A program made the position numbers and the translations under genes. Below the pieces are notes generated by a model. The model did no database searches, was not told where the DNA came from, and saw only the letters and a list, made by a program, of their open reading frames with translations. A stretch of DNA of 9,861 nt from Bacteroidales bacterium H10. GTDB lineage: Bacteria; Bacteroidota; Bacteroidia; Bacteroidales; Muribaculaceae. Shown one piece after another: positions 1 to 7,588 of the stretch. Position 1 is the first letter of the stretch, and each line of letters begins with the position of its first letter. Location of the stretch: NCBI GenBank assembly GCA_001701295.1, contig DAAV01000075.1, positions 4,049 to 13,909 on the forward strand. Direction: 5' to 3'.

Positions 1-100
1 TCCAAAGGTTGTATTTTTTAATAGCCAAGTAAATCTGTAAGCGATTTTCTTAAACCCATATATCATAAGTATATCATAAGCCGATCACTTACTTACAAAT

Positions 101-135
101 AATGGTGAGGAAGAATTACATTCCTCCCCACCATT
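101..135 (-). terminator. Intrinsic-type terminator hairpin after hutH
   Basis: Read on the minus strand, this inverted repeat folds into a 15-bp stem (AATGGTGGGGAGGAA against TTCTTCCTCACCATT) around a 5-nt TGTAA loop. It lies 21 nt past the hutH stop. Two pairs are G-U wobbles in the minus-strand RNA; in a plus-strand RNA the same positions would be A-C mismatches, so the structure is better suited to the hut transcript. The tract after the stem (ATTTGTAAG) is only weakly U-rich, so it may be a leaky terminator or a 3'-end-stabilising hairpin. An A7 run precedes the stem on the minus strand and would supply U's for plus-strand transcripts, so some bidirectional action is possible. Confidence 0.75.
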
Positions 136-156
136 AATAACAAATCTTTTTTTGTA

Positions 157-1674
157 TTAGTCTACTACCTCTTCAAGATTTACATCAAAACCGTCAAGAA
201 AACTCATAGTTTTCGCGATGTAATCCTCCATCACAACGTCTTCATCCACAAAAGGCACCTCCTTGCGGAATTCAGAAAGAACTTTCTCGATATAGGGAGA
301 AGACTTCAACGGACGTCTGAATTCTATTCCCTGAGCGGCATTCATAAGCTCTATCGCCGCGATATATTTGAGATTATCGATAATCTTATGAAGTTTTGTA
401 GCCGCATTAGCTCCCATTGAGACAAGATCTTCCTGTCCGTTCGAACTTACGATCGAATCGCAGGACGCGGGCCATGCATACATTTTATTCTGACTCACCA
501 TAGAAGCCGCAGCATACTGTGGAATCATGAAACCTGAATTCAGGCCGGGATGCGCGACAAGAAATTCCGGCAATCCGCGAAGGCCAAGAATCAACTGAGC
601 CACACGTCTTTCCGATATGTTGCCAAGTTCATGAAGCGCGACACCCATATAATCAAAAGCAAGAGCAAGCGGTTCGCCATGGAAATTGCCCCCCGATACC
701 ACCAGATCCTCATCTGGGAAAACAGTAGGATTGTCAGTGACAGAATTAATCTCGGTGTGAAGCACATTAGTCACATGGATCATGGCATCCTTGACCGCAC
801 CATGTACCTGTGGTATACACCGGAAAGAATAAGGATCCTGCACATGTTCCTTATGCCGACGGATGATCTCGCTCCCCTTGAGTATATTGCTGTATACTTT
901 CCCCGTTTCAATCTGTCCGTGGTGCGGGCGTACCTGCTGGATGCAATCGAGGAACGGTTCTATGCGGCCGTCAAACGCCTCAAGCGACATGGCACCGAAC
1001 AAATCAAAACAATTCACCATATGCCATCCGTCAATCAGTGCCTTTATGCCATTGGCACTCATGAACTGTGTGCCGTTCAACAAGGCGAGACCCTCTTTCG
1101 ATTTGAGTCTTATAGGACGCCAGCCCATCTGTGCGAGCATATCCGCACTTTTTATTCTGCGTCCCTGAAAAAACACCTCACCCTCGCCGATGAGAGGCAG
1201 GAAAAGATTGGCCAAAGGCGCCAGGTCGCCCGATGCACCGAGCGATCCGCGGTCATTGACCACAGGTATGACATCGTTATTGTAGAAGTCAAGGATGCGC
1301 TCCACAGTCTCGACCTGCACGCCACTGAACCCCATTGAAAGCGCATGCGCCTTGAGAAGCAGCATGAGTTTGACGATCACACGATCAACAGGAGTACCGA
1401 CGCTGCAGGAATGACTCTTAACAAGATTTTCCTGAAGGGTAGAAAGTTCATCGGGCGATATATGCTTATTGCACAAAGAGCCAAAGCCCGTCGTGACGCC
1501 ATATATCGGTTCGGAACTCTCTTCTGTCTTGCGATCCAGAAAATCGCGGCAATGCTGTATTTTTTCGCGGGCCTGCACCGAAAGAGTGAGACGCGCGTTG
1601 CTTTTAAGTATCTTTTCTATCAGGTCGTATGTAAGTTTGCTTGACCCTATTGCATATGTTTCAAGAACATTCAT
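157..1674 (-). CDS. hutH: Histidine ammonia-lyase (histidase)
   Basis: Cytoplasmic enzyme that deaminates L-histidine to trans-urocanate and ammonia, the first step of histidine degradation. The 505-aa length is normal for the aromatic amino acid lyase family. The self-processing Ala-Ser-Gly that forms the MIO electrophile is at residues 147-149 inside GSLGASGDLAPLA. Other family active-site positions are present: Y58 in YGVTTGFG, H88, N200 in NGTQ, Y282 and R285 in DPYSFRC, F331 in GNFHGEP, and E415 in NGQEDLVS. The ATG start at 1672-1674 has an A/T-rich leader (TTTAATAAATC) and no Shine-Dalgarno, as usual in Bacteroidetes. It is the last gene of the operon, 30 nt after hutI, and is followed by a terminator hairpin, so the gene for the first reaction is transcribed last. 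Phenylalanine or tyrosine lyases share the fold, but the hut context and the histidase-type motifs make HutH firm. Confidence 0.98.
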   Translation of the reverse strand: MNVLETYAIGSSKLTYDLIEKILKSNARLTLSVQAREKIQHCRDFLDRKTEESSEPIYGVTTGFGSLCNKHISPDELSTLQENLVKSHSCSVGTPVDRVIVKLMLLLKAHALSMGFSGVQVETVERILDFYNNDVIPVVNDRGSLGASGDLAPLANLFLPLIGEGEVFFQGRRIKSADMLAQMGWRPIRLKSKEGLALLNGTQFMSANGIKALIDGWHMVNCFDLFGAMSLEAFDGRIEPFLDCIQQVRPHHGQIETGKVYSNILKGSEIIRRHKEHVQDPYSFRCIPQVHGAVKDAMIHVTNVLHTEINSVTDNPTVFPDEDLVVSGGNFHGEPLALAFDYMGVALHELGNISERRVAQLILGLRGLPEFLVAHPGLNSGFMIPQYAAASMVSQNKMYAWPASCDSIVSSNGQEDLVSMGANAATKLHKIIDNLKYIAAIELMNAAQGIEFRRPLKSSPYIEKVLSEFRKEVPFVDEDVVMEDYIAKTMSFLDGFDVNLEEVVD

Positions 1675-1704
1675 GATTTATTAAATTAGTAACTGTAAAT
1701 GATT

Positions 1705-2943
1705 TTAATTCTGACTGACTATGCGTCCGCGGCTTATAACGGTGCGCACACAGTTCATTCCCACATAATACGGCAGAGACTTGTAGGTGTCAAAAGCGAG
1801 TATTATGATATCTCCGCTCTTCCCGACTTCAATCGAACCCGTTTCCGCCGCCAGACCGAGCGCGGCCGCACCGTTAAGTGTAAGAGCCGTCAATGTCTCT
1901 TCAATCGACATACCCATATAAATACATGCCAGAGCGATGGTGAGCGGTATGGATCCGGAAAAACATGAACCCGGATTCAGATCGGTGGCAAGCGCCACTG
2001 CCGCTCCCGCATCTATAAACTTGCGTGCCGGAGCATATGGCTCGCGGAGTGCGAACGCCGTCAACGGCAACAATGTCGCGACAACATTCTTTTCGGCCAT
2101 ACGGCGTATGCCCTCCTCGCTTACATGAAGAAGATGATCTGCCGAGACAGCACCTACCTCGGCTGCGAGCTCGGCGCCTCCGAGGGTGACAATCTCATCC
2201 GCATGAAGTTTGAGATCAAAACCCATTTCTTTCGCGGCGTTCAGAAGCTTTCTTGAATCCTCTATCTCAAAAACATTCTTTTCAGTAAAAATATCAAAGA
2301 AGCGGGCTTTACCTTTCACGGCCGGCATCATCTCCCGGATCATAAGATCCACATAATCCGACGTACGGCCCTTATATTCCCTGGGAACGGCATGGGCACC
2401 GAGAAAAGTGGATACAATCCGCAATTTCTGATCCTCCCGATCGGAAAGTTCCCGGATAGCATCAAGCATTTTCAATTCAGTCGCGGTCTCAAGACCGTAG
2501 CCGCTCTTGGCCTCGACTGTCGTGACTCCCATCTCCGACATACGGTCGATGAACCACTGCGCCTTCCCGACAAGACTGTCGACAGATTCGGCCCGTGTGG
2601 CGTTTACAGTCGACTGTATGCCGCCACCCCTTTCCATGATGCTCATATAACTGTCGCCCTTCAGACGCCATTCGAATTCATCGGGACGGTACCCTCCGAA
2701 TATAAGATGGGTATGAGAATCGACAAAACCCGGAAGTACGGCATTTCCCCCCGCATCAATCTCTTCATAAGGAAGCGCTGTTTCCGGCAAACCGGACATG
2801 GGACCGACATAAGATATGATGCCGTCGTCGATTACTATGGCACCGTCCTGAATATGCGTTATATCCGCCATATCGGCCCCGCGACGGCTTTCATGACCAC
2901 GCGGAGTCGAGATGTTGGCATTGATAATTCGTAATTGCGACAT
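1705..2943 (-). CDS. hutI: Imidazolonepropionase
   Basis: Metal-dependent amidohydrolase that opens the ring of 4-imidazolone-5-propionate to give N-formimino-L-glutamate, the third step of histidine degradation. The 412-aa length matches the family. The metal-binding HxH is H77/H79 in DSHTHLIFGG. Further ligands and catalytic residues expected for HutI are visible: H184 in LGAHAVP, H247 and E250 in LKLHADE, H270 in SADH, and D321 in ATDLNPGS. K146 to Y149 (KSGYG) is the usual substrate-loop motif. The ATG at 2941-2943 lies 3 nt after the ftcD stop (TAAATCATG on the minus strand), so the two genes are probably translationally coupled. No frameshift or missing catalytic residue is seen. Other amidohydrolases such as cytosine deaminase or dihydroorotase share the fold, but the motifs and neighbours point specifically to HutI. 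Confidence 0.98.
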   Translation of the reverse strand: MSQLRIINANISTPRGHESRRGADMADITHIQDGAIVIDDGIISYVGPMSGLPETALPYEEIDAGGNAVLPGFVDSHTHLIFGGYRPDEFEWRLKGDSYMSIMERGGGIQSTVNATRAESVDSLVGKAQWFIDRMSEMGVTTVEAKSGYGLETATELKMLDAIRELSDREDQKLRIVSTFLGAHAVPREYKGRTSDYVDLMIREMMPAVKGKARFFDIFTEKNVFEIEDSRKLLNAAKEMGFDLKLHADEIVTLGGAELAAEVGAVSADHLLHVSEEGIRRMAEKNVVATLLPLTAFALREPYAPARKFIDAGAAVALATDLNPGSCFSGSIPLTIALACIYMGMSIEETLTALTLNGAAALGLAAETGSIEVGKSGDIIILAFDTYKSLPYYVGMNCVRTVISRGRIVSQN

Positions 2944-2946
2944 GAT

Positions 2947-4647
2947 TTAGCGATCGATTACCTTATTCACAATTGCAAGGATCTCAGTCTCCCGTCTCAC
3001 AGCGGTGTCGGCTATCTGCGCGGCTTCTGTCAGAATAGCGTCGGCAGCTTTCCGGTCTTTGAGACCGGCAGCATTGATACGCACATTCAATTGAGCGCCA
3101 AGTACTGCCGACCGGGCAGCCAGGGCACCCACACCGGCATCACTTACTGAAGCGGGATTGCCTGATACCGCCATCGCCTCAAGAAGGTCAAACGTTTCAC
3201 ATGCTGCCTTCATCGTACGCAAAGGGACCTCCGTGGCATAAAGAGTCGCCGCTTCAAGCGCAGCGCTTCTTGCCGCTTTTTCTTCCGGTGTGTTTTTAGG
3301 CATCGCGAACACAGCCATAATGCGGTTGAATGCTTCCGTGTCCTCATCGACAAGAGCCACAAGACGATCCAAAATATGACGTCCCTGCTGTGCACGGTCA
3401 GAGAATTCCTCCCATCGATCATCCCACCCGGCCTTATGCGCGGACAGATTGGCCACCATAGTGCCAAGAGCAGCAGCCAGAGCACCCATATATGCGGAAA
3501 TCGAGCCCCCGCCCGGAGCAGGAGATTCAGAAGCCGTCTCGTCGGCAAATTCCCTGCAGGTCATGTCGACAAGCTTTTTAGTCTTATCGCCCGCTTCGAG
3601 CATATATTCTATTATTTTCTCTTCAGGACAGAAAGGTTTCAGTTCATCAAGACCCATCGATTTCACTGCGATCTTTATAATCTCCTCATCAGGTATTCCG
3701 AGAGAACGCTGCTGCATGCGCAAATAGTGCTTTCCGGCCTCTATTATCGCCCGCTTGGGGACAAGACCGACAATTTCCGTGCCCGTGACACGAATGCCGC
3801 GTGCCGATGCCGCTCTGCAGACCTCGTCAAAAGCCTTGTGAAGCGGGGTCTCTCCCATATCTGTTATGTTCATCGACACCTGAGCAATCCCGTATTCGTC
3901 TATGAACCAGCCGATAGCCTTGGTTCCCTTGAGTGTGCCCGGAATCATAACGGTATTACCGTTCTCGTCCTTCAGAGGTTTTCCGGTCACCTTGCCCCCC
4001 TCACGCATCGGACGGCCCTTTTCGCGGACATCAAAAGCTATCGCATTCGCCCGGCGTGTCGAAGTCGTATTGAGATTGAAATTGACAGCAATAAGGAAAT
4101 CTCGCGCACCTACCGCCGTAGCTCCCGTACGGGCCACATCCTCATCGAAAGGTCTGTCGCCGAAATCCGGAGCCTTCCCTTCATGATTCATCTTCTCGGG
4201 AAGAGCCTCGTATTCTCCGGCGCGACACACTGCAAGATTCTTGCGTTCAGGCGTAAAAGCCGCAGCCTCATAGCAATAGGTCGGAATATTGAGTTCCTCG
4301 GAAATCCGCTTTGCAAGCTTACGGGCCAATTCAGCGCATTCCTCAAGAGTTATACCGCTCACTGGAATAAGCGGGCACACATCAGTGGCACCCATACGCG
4401 GGTGCGCACCATGATGCTGCCGCATGTCTATAAGTTCAGCAGCTTTTTTAACTCCACGCACCGCGGCATCGAGCACGGCGTCAGGTTCTCCTACAAAAGT
4501 AACAACCGTACGGTTTGTCGCTTCACCGGGATCGACATCGAGCAAGCGGACTTCACCGTTTTTTTCTATCTCCGCGGTTATGGCGTCAATCACCGCACGA
4601 TCACGGCCCTCACTGAAATTGGGCACGCATTCAATAATCTGCTTCAT
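2947..4647 (-). CDS. ftcD: Bifunctional glutamate formimidoyltransferase / formiminotetrahydrofolate cyclodeaminase
   Basis: Two-domain folate enzyme of 566 aa. The first half (about residues 1-325, formiminotransferase N- and C-subdomains) moves the formimino group from N-formimino-L-glutamate to tetrahydrofolate. The second half (about 360-560) cyclodeaminates 5-formimino-THF to 5,10-methenyl-THF and ammonia. H82, in the HHGAHPRMGATD segment (residues 78-89), corresponds to the catalytic histidine of animal FTCD. The cyclodeaminase domain opens with the characteristic SPAPGGGS at 375-382. The fused layout is like mammalian FTCD (541 aa); many bacteria encode the halves separately. Residues about 325-360 form the linker. 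The ATG is at 4645-4647, 25 nt after the hutU stop, and the stop is 3 nt before hutI. FtcD stands in for HutG or the HutF route: I see no formimidoylglutamase or formiminoglutamate deiminase gene in this window, so the operon delivers a one-carbon unit to folate. Confidence 0.97.
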   Translation of the reverse strand: MKQIIECVPNFSEGRDRAVIDAITAEIEKNGEVRLLDVDPGEATNRTVVTFVGEPDAVLDAAVRGVKKAAELIDMRQHHGAHPRMGATDVCPLIPVSGITLEECAELARKLAKRISEELNIPTYCYEAAAFTPERKNLAVCRAGEYEALPEKMNHEGKAPDFGDRPFDEDVARTGATAVGARDFLIAVNFNLNTTSTRRANAIAFDVREKGRPMREGGKVTGKPLKDENGNTVMIPGTLKGTKAIGWFIDEYGIAQVSMNITDMGETPLHKAFDEVCRAASARGIRVTGTEIVGLVPKRAIIEAGKHYLRMQQRSLGIPDEEIIKIAVKSMGLDELKPFCPEEKIIEYMLEAGDKTKKLVDMTCREFADETASESPAPGGGSISAYMGALAAALGTMVANLSAHKAGWDDRWEEFSDRAQQGRHILDRLVALVDEDTEAFNRIMAVFAMPKNTPEEKAARSAALEAATLYATEVPLRTMKAACETFDLLEAMAVSGNPASVSDAGVGALAARSAVLGAQLNVRINAAGLKDRKAADAILTEAAQIADTAVRRETEILAIVNKVIDR

Positions 4648-4672
4648 GGTAAGATCGAAGTATATTGGTCAG

Positions 4673-6667
4673 TTATTTTGCTATTATATCTGCAAGTAAC
4701 GATTCATCAGCCAGATTAGGCTCTGTTATATAAAAACCGTTCTCCATCTGAGTCTCATTCCATTCGCGCACTGTGCTCATGGCATTCTCGTTACGGGCCC
4801 AGCTGCGTCTTGCCACACCGCCCATCACGTCCCAAAGCATAGCTTTCTTCAATATTTCATCAACGCGCTCCGAGCCGTCACAGACCATACCGAATCCGCC
4901 GTTTATAGCCTTGCCGATTCCGACACCTCCGCCATTGTGAAGGGCCACAAGACTCATTCCTCTCGCACAGTTGCCGGCAAAGCACTGCACCGCCATATCG
5001 GCCATGACGTTGGAGCCGTCCTTGATATTGGACGTCTCGCGGAACGGCGAATCAGTTCCACTGACATCGTGATGGTCACGTCCGAGCATTATGGGACCGA
5101 CTTCACCGTTGCGCACCATTTCGTTGAATTTAAGCGCGATCTTAAGTCTACCCATCGCATCCTGATAAAGGATTCTCGCCTGTGTGCCAACAACAAGAGC
5201 ATTCTTTTCCGCATCGCGTATCCAATTATAGTTGTCGCGGTCCTGTCCCCGGCGATTCACATCGATGCATTCCATGGCGGCATGGTCGGTTTTTACAAGA
5301 TCCTCATGTCGGCCGCTGAGGCATACCCAGCGGAAAGGACCGTAACCGTAATCAAAGAGCATCGGCCCCATTATATCTTCCACATATGACGGCCATATGA
5401 ATCCATCCTTCTCATCGATTCCATTCTTGGATATTTCCTTGACTCCGGCATCGTAAACGGCTTTCATGAACGAGTTGCCGTAATCAAAGAAATATGTACC
5501 CTGGGCCACAAGCGATTTTATAGCCTCATAATGTCTGCGCAGAGTGCTGTCGACAAGTTCCCGGAACTTCGCCGGATCCTTATGAAGCAATTCCGTCCTT
5601 TGTTCAAACGAAAGACCGACAGGACAATATCCCCCTTCATAAACCGCATGACATGATGTCTGGTCACTTAAAAGCTCGATCTTCTTTCCATGCTTCACAG
5701 CGTATTCGAGAAGGTCGACGACATTGCCGTGGTAGGCTATCGAAACAGGTCGCTTCTCATCCATTGCCTTTTCTGCAAGCGTGAAAGCTTCCTCGATATC
5801 GTCGGTCTTGACACTGACCCAGCCCTGATCCATACGCGTCTTTATACGCGATTCGTCAACTTCAGCGATTATAGCGGCCGCTCCCGCGATTTCGGCGGCT
5901 TTCGGCTGTGCGCCGCTCATGCCACCAAGACCGGAAGAGACAAAAAGATGTCCGCGGAGATCTCCGTCATCGGGTACGCCAAGTTTCATACGGCCTGCGT
6001 TAAGAATCGTATTGAATGTGCCATGGACTATACCCTGCGGGCCGATGTACATCCATCCGCCCGCCGTCATCTGGCCGTAATTGGCCACACCAAGCTGCAT
6101 GGCCTCATGCCAGTCTTCCAGATTGTCGAACATGCCGACCATCATGGCGTTGGTTATTATCACACGGGGAGCATCGGGACGAGACGGAAACAATCCCAGA
6201 GGATGACCCGACTCGACAACGAGTGTCTGCTCATCCGTCATTTCCTCAAGATACTTTTTGATAAGCCTGTATTGCAGCCAATTCTGACATACCTGACCCG
6301 TCTCTCCATATGTCACGAGTTCATAAGGATATAAAGCGACATCAAATGACAGGTTATTATCGATCATCACCTGGAAAGCCTTGCCGGCAAGGCACTTTCC
6401 CTTATATTCGTCAATCGGCTTCGCTTTCAGATCTCCTTCCGGACGCCAGCGATAGGCATAGATTCTTCCCCGGGTGCGGAGTTCCTCAAGAAATTCCGGG
6501 GCCGCTTTTTCATGAAGTTCCGCCGGAAGATAACGAAGCGCGTTCTTAAGCGCCGTAATTGTTTTCTGGTCGTTAAGAGTATAACCTCTGTCCGGGGCTC
6601 TGCGAATTCCATTCTCAAAAGAGGGCATCTCGGGCCACTGACTGTCAAGTGCTATTTTTGAGTCCAT
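4673..6667 (-). CDS. hutU: Urocanate hydratase (urocanase), long form
   Basis: NAD-dependent cytoplasmic enzyme that hydrates urocanate to 4-imidazolone-5-propionate, the second step of histidine degradation. I start it at the ATG at 6665-6667 (664 aa). The reading frame can be extended ten codons to 6697, but only by using TTG, so that longer start is less likely. Urocanase hallmarks in order: YGQMTAGGWMYIGPQGIVHG from 197, a glycine-rich SSGLGGMSGAQ at 244-254, YGPFRWVCLSG at 442-452 with C449 at the expected active-site cysteine position, GRDHHDVSGTDSPFRE from 529, and HNGGGVGIGKAINGGFG from 577. It is about 100 residues longer than the 557-aa Pseudomonas-type enzyme and close in size to the animal-type enzyme (676 aa). 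It is the first gene of the hut operon, with a promoter about 95 nt upstream and an A/T-rich leader without Shine-Dalgarno. Confidence 0.97.
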   Translation of the reverse strand: MDSKIALDSQWPEMPSFENGIRRAPDRGYTLNDQKTITALKNALRYLPAELHEKAAPEFLEELRTRGRIYAYRWRPEGDLKAKPIDEYKGKCLAGKAFQVMIDNNLSFDVALYPYELVTYGETGQVCQNWLQYRLIKKYLEEMTDEQTLVVESGHPLGLFPSRPDAPRVIITNAMMVGMFDNLEDWHEAMQLGVANYGQMTAGGWMYIGPQGIVHGTFNTILNAGRMKLGVPDDGDLRGHLFVSSGLGGMSGAQPKAAEIAGAAAIIAEVDESRIKTRMDQGWVSVKTDDIEEAFTLAEKAMDEKRPVSIAYHGNVVDLLEYAVKHGKKIELLSDQTSCHAVYEGGYCPVGLSFEQRTELLHKDPAKFRELVDSTLRRHYEAIKSLVAQGTYFFDYGNSFMKAVYDAGVKEISKNGIDEKDGFIWPSYVEDIMGPMLFDYGYGPFRWVCLSGRHEDLVKTDHAAMECIDVNRRGQDRDNYNWIRDAEKNALVVGTQARILYQDAMGRLKIALKFNEMVRNGEVGPIMLGRDHHDVSGTDSPFRETSNIKDGSNVMADMAVQCFAGNCARGMSLVALHNGGGVGIGKAINGGFGMVCDGSERVDEILKKAMLWDVMGGVARRSWARNENAMSTVREWNETQMENGFYITEPNLADESLLADIIAK

Positions 6668-6708
6668 GATATATGATGTAAGATTAATTATTATCAATAA
6701 AATACACC

Positions 6709-6752
6709 TGCCGTACGGGTAGCACGTATCGATCCGTAATCCACCATCGGCA
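6709..6752 (-). promoter_or_regulatory. Palindromic, structured segment in the hut operon leader
   Basis: Between the candidate hut promoter and the hutU ATG there is a dense set of inverted repeats. TGCCGTACGG at 6709-6718 has its complement split into CCGTA (6734-6738) and CGGCA (6748-6752), giving a 10-bp stem with a 9-nt bulge on one arm. Nested inside is ACGTATCGATCCGT (6724-6737), a 14-mer palindromic at 12 of 14 positions, around ATCGAT. It lies just downstream of the predicted transcription start and is GC-richer than the A/T-rich DNA around it. It could be an operator for an unseen hut regulator or a structured mRNA leader. I do not recognise a known riboswitch. The function is inference. 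Confidence 0.35.
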
Positions 6753-6761
6753 TTTACCTTT

Positions 6762-6792
6762 CAAATTTAATAAAATTTGTTGGAAATTCAAT
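6762..6792 (-). promoter_or_regulatory. Candidate Bacteroidetes-type promoter of the hut operon
   Basis: On the minus strand a perfect -7 box TAAATTTG (6762-6769, consensus TAnnTTTG) is preceded, after 19 nt, by ATTG (6789-6792), one base off the -33 TTTG consensus. The start would fall near 6755, leaving a leader of about 90 nt before the hutU ATG at 6667. It lies directly downstream of the NlpC gene's terminator, so the hut operon appears to be transcribed independently of that gene. Confidence 0.65.
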
Positions 6793-6802
6793 ATTTGCCT
6801 CT

Positions 6803-6840
6803 CAAAAAAATAACGCCCCGGTCTAAAGTCAACCGGAGCG
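6803..6840 (-). terminator. Rho-independent terminator of the NlpC/P60 gene
   Basis: On the minus strand CGCTCCGGT and ACCGGGGCG (6832-6840 and 6814-6822) form a 9-bp GC-rich stem with one G-U wobble and a 9-nt loop. The U-rich tract TTATTTTTTT follows immediately. The element begins 21 nt after the NlpC stop. The wobble would be an A-C mismatch in a plus-strand RNA, so the hairpin is oriented for minus-strand transcription. It should insulate the hut promoter just downstream. Confidence 0.9.
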
Positions 6841-6861
6841 CGCAATAATCAAAAACAAATG

Positions 6862-7455
6862 TCAATTATCCGAGAGAAGATTTTTCATCAGCGGGACTCT
6901 TCCAAACATTCGGAAAGTACGCTGATAATACGCATTGGTGAATTTTGACACCACCACCCCTTTGGATGAGGATGCGTGTATGAAATTCTCATTATCGATT
7001 ATTATTCCCACATGCGAGATCCGGTCCGGATCCTTACCTGTCGCAAAAAACACCAGATCACCGGCATTTACATCGGAAGCATCGATTTCCTTGCAGAATT
7101 CAGCCTGCTTGGCCGAATTGCGTGGAATTTTCTCTCCGACGGCCTTCTCGTATACCATCATAACCATCCCGGAGCAATCGGCGCCTTTCCCTTTGTCAGT
7201 TCCGGCGTATTTATAAGGCGTACCAAGCCACGTATAGGCTTCTTCGATTATTTTCTTCTGTGTCTTATCAAGATGCCCCACCTGAATCTCGCTGACACCG
7301 GGATGTCCGGGCTTGGTCATCGCCCTGCGTGCAGTATGACATGAAGAAAAAAAGCCGCATAATATAACAGCCACAACAAAAAAAGCCACGCGCCTGAAAA
7401 TTCGGGCGCCCCTTATATCGGATATCGATCGATATATTAATGTAAAACTTGCCAT
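6862..7455 (-). CDS. NlpC/P60-family cell-wall hydrolase lipoprotein
   Basis: Predicted lipid-anchored peptidoglycan endopeptidase of 197 aa. The N-terminus has a basic segment (residues 13-22), a hydrophobic stretch at about 24-36 and a lipobox-like FSSC ending at C39, so it is probably exported and lipidated. The NlpC/P60 domain spans about 65-190. The catalytic Cys is C94 in GADCSGM, followed by H148 in ISHVGI and a third residue H160 in FIHASSSKGV. The TPYKYAG and PRNSAKQ motifs are typical of enzymes that cut the D-Glu/meso-DAP stem-peptide bond; that substrate is inferred from the family. The ATG at 7453-7455 leaves an unusually long 22-residue n-region, and no later in-frame ATG precedes the lipobox. 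The gene stands alone: it has its own upstream promoter and a strong terminator, and is separate in function from the hut operon. It resembles small Spr/MepS-like proteins. Confidence 0.93.
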   Translation of the reverse strand: MASFTLIYRSISDIRGARIFRRVAFFVVAVILCGFFSSCHTARRAMTKPGHPGVSEIQVGHLDKTQKKIIEEAYTWLGTPYKYAGTDKGKGADCSGMVMMVYEKAVGEKIPRNSAKQAEFCKEIDASDVNAGDLVFFATGKDPDRISHVGIIIDNENFIHASSSKGVVVSKFTNAYYQRTFRMFGRVPLMKNLLSDN

Positions 7456-7510
7456 TGTTGTCAGATAAAATATGAGAAGCCAATATTTTGCATCAAATCG
7501 TTTACAATTG

Positions 7511-7540
7511 CAAATATAGCTAATTTATATCAAAATCAAA
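7511..7540 (-). promoter_or_regulatory. Candidate promoter of the NlpC/P60 gene
   Basis: On the minus strand a perfect -7 box TATATTTG (7511-7518) lies 18 nt downstream of a perfect -33 TTTG (7537-7540), matching the Bacteroidetes TTTG / TAnnTTTG pattern. The predicted start near 7504 gives a leader of roughly 50 nt to the ATG at 7455. Confidence 0.7.
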
Positions 7541-7556
7541 ACACCATAGATTCGAT

Positions 7557-7588
7557 TTTGTTAAAGGCGGAATTAAATTTTAAGTTTG
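7557..7588 (+). promoter_or_regulatory. Candidate promoter of the rightward three-gene operon
   Basis: TTTG at 7557-7560 and a perfect TAAGTTTG at 7581-7588, 20 nt apart, fit the Bacteroidetes sigma-ABfr-type promoter. The start would be near 7595, about 88 nt before the ATG at 7683. Its -33 box lies 16 nt from the -33 box of the leftward NlpC promoter, so the two promoters are back to back and polymerases could compete there. Confidence 0.65.

Noticed and set aside
60..80. Direct repeat of ATATCATAAG (two copies, 1 bp apart)
   Set aside because: Short, A/T-rich and isolated; no third copy and no sign of an array or attachment site.
550..1338. A 262-codon plus-strand open frame opposite hutH, and similar ones opposite hutI and hutU
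   Set aside because: Shadow frames of strongly supported hut genes; no promoter of the TAnnTTTG type or family motif supports them.
3376..4719. A 447-codon open frame on the plus strand opposite ftcD
   Set aside because: It is fully antisense to a clearly conserved enzyme gene, its translation has no recognisable domain, and long antisense frames are expected opposite genes with biased codon use.
6668..6697. Ten-codon N-terminal extension of HutU
   Set aside because: It depends on a TTG start and translates an A/T-rich leader; the ATG at 6665-6667 gives a normal urocanase N-terminus.
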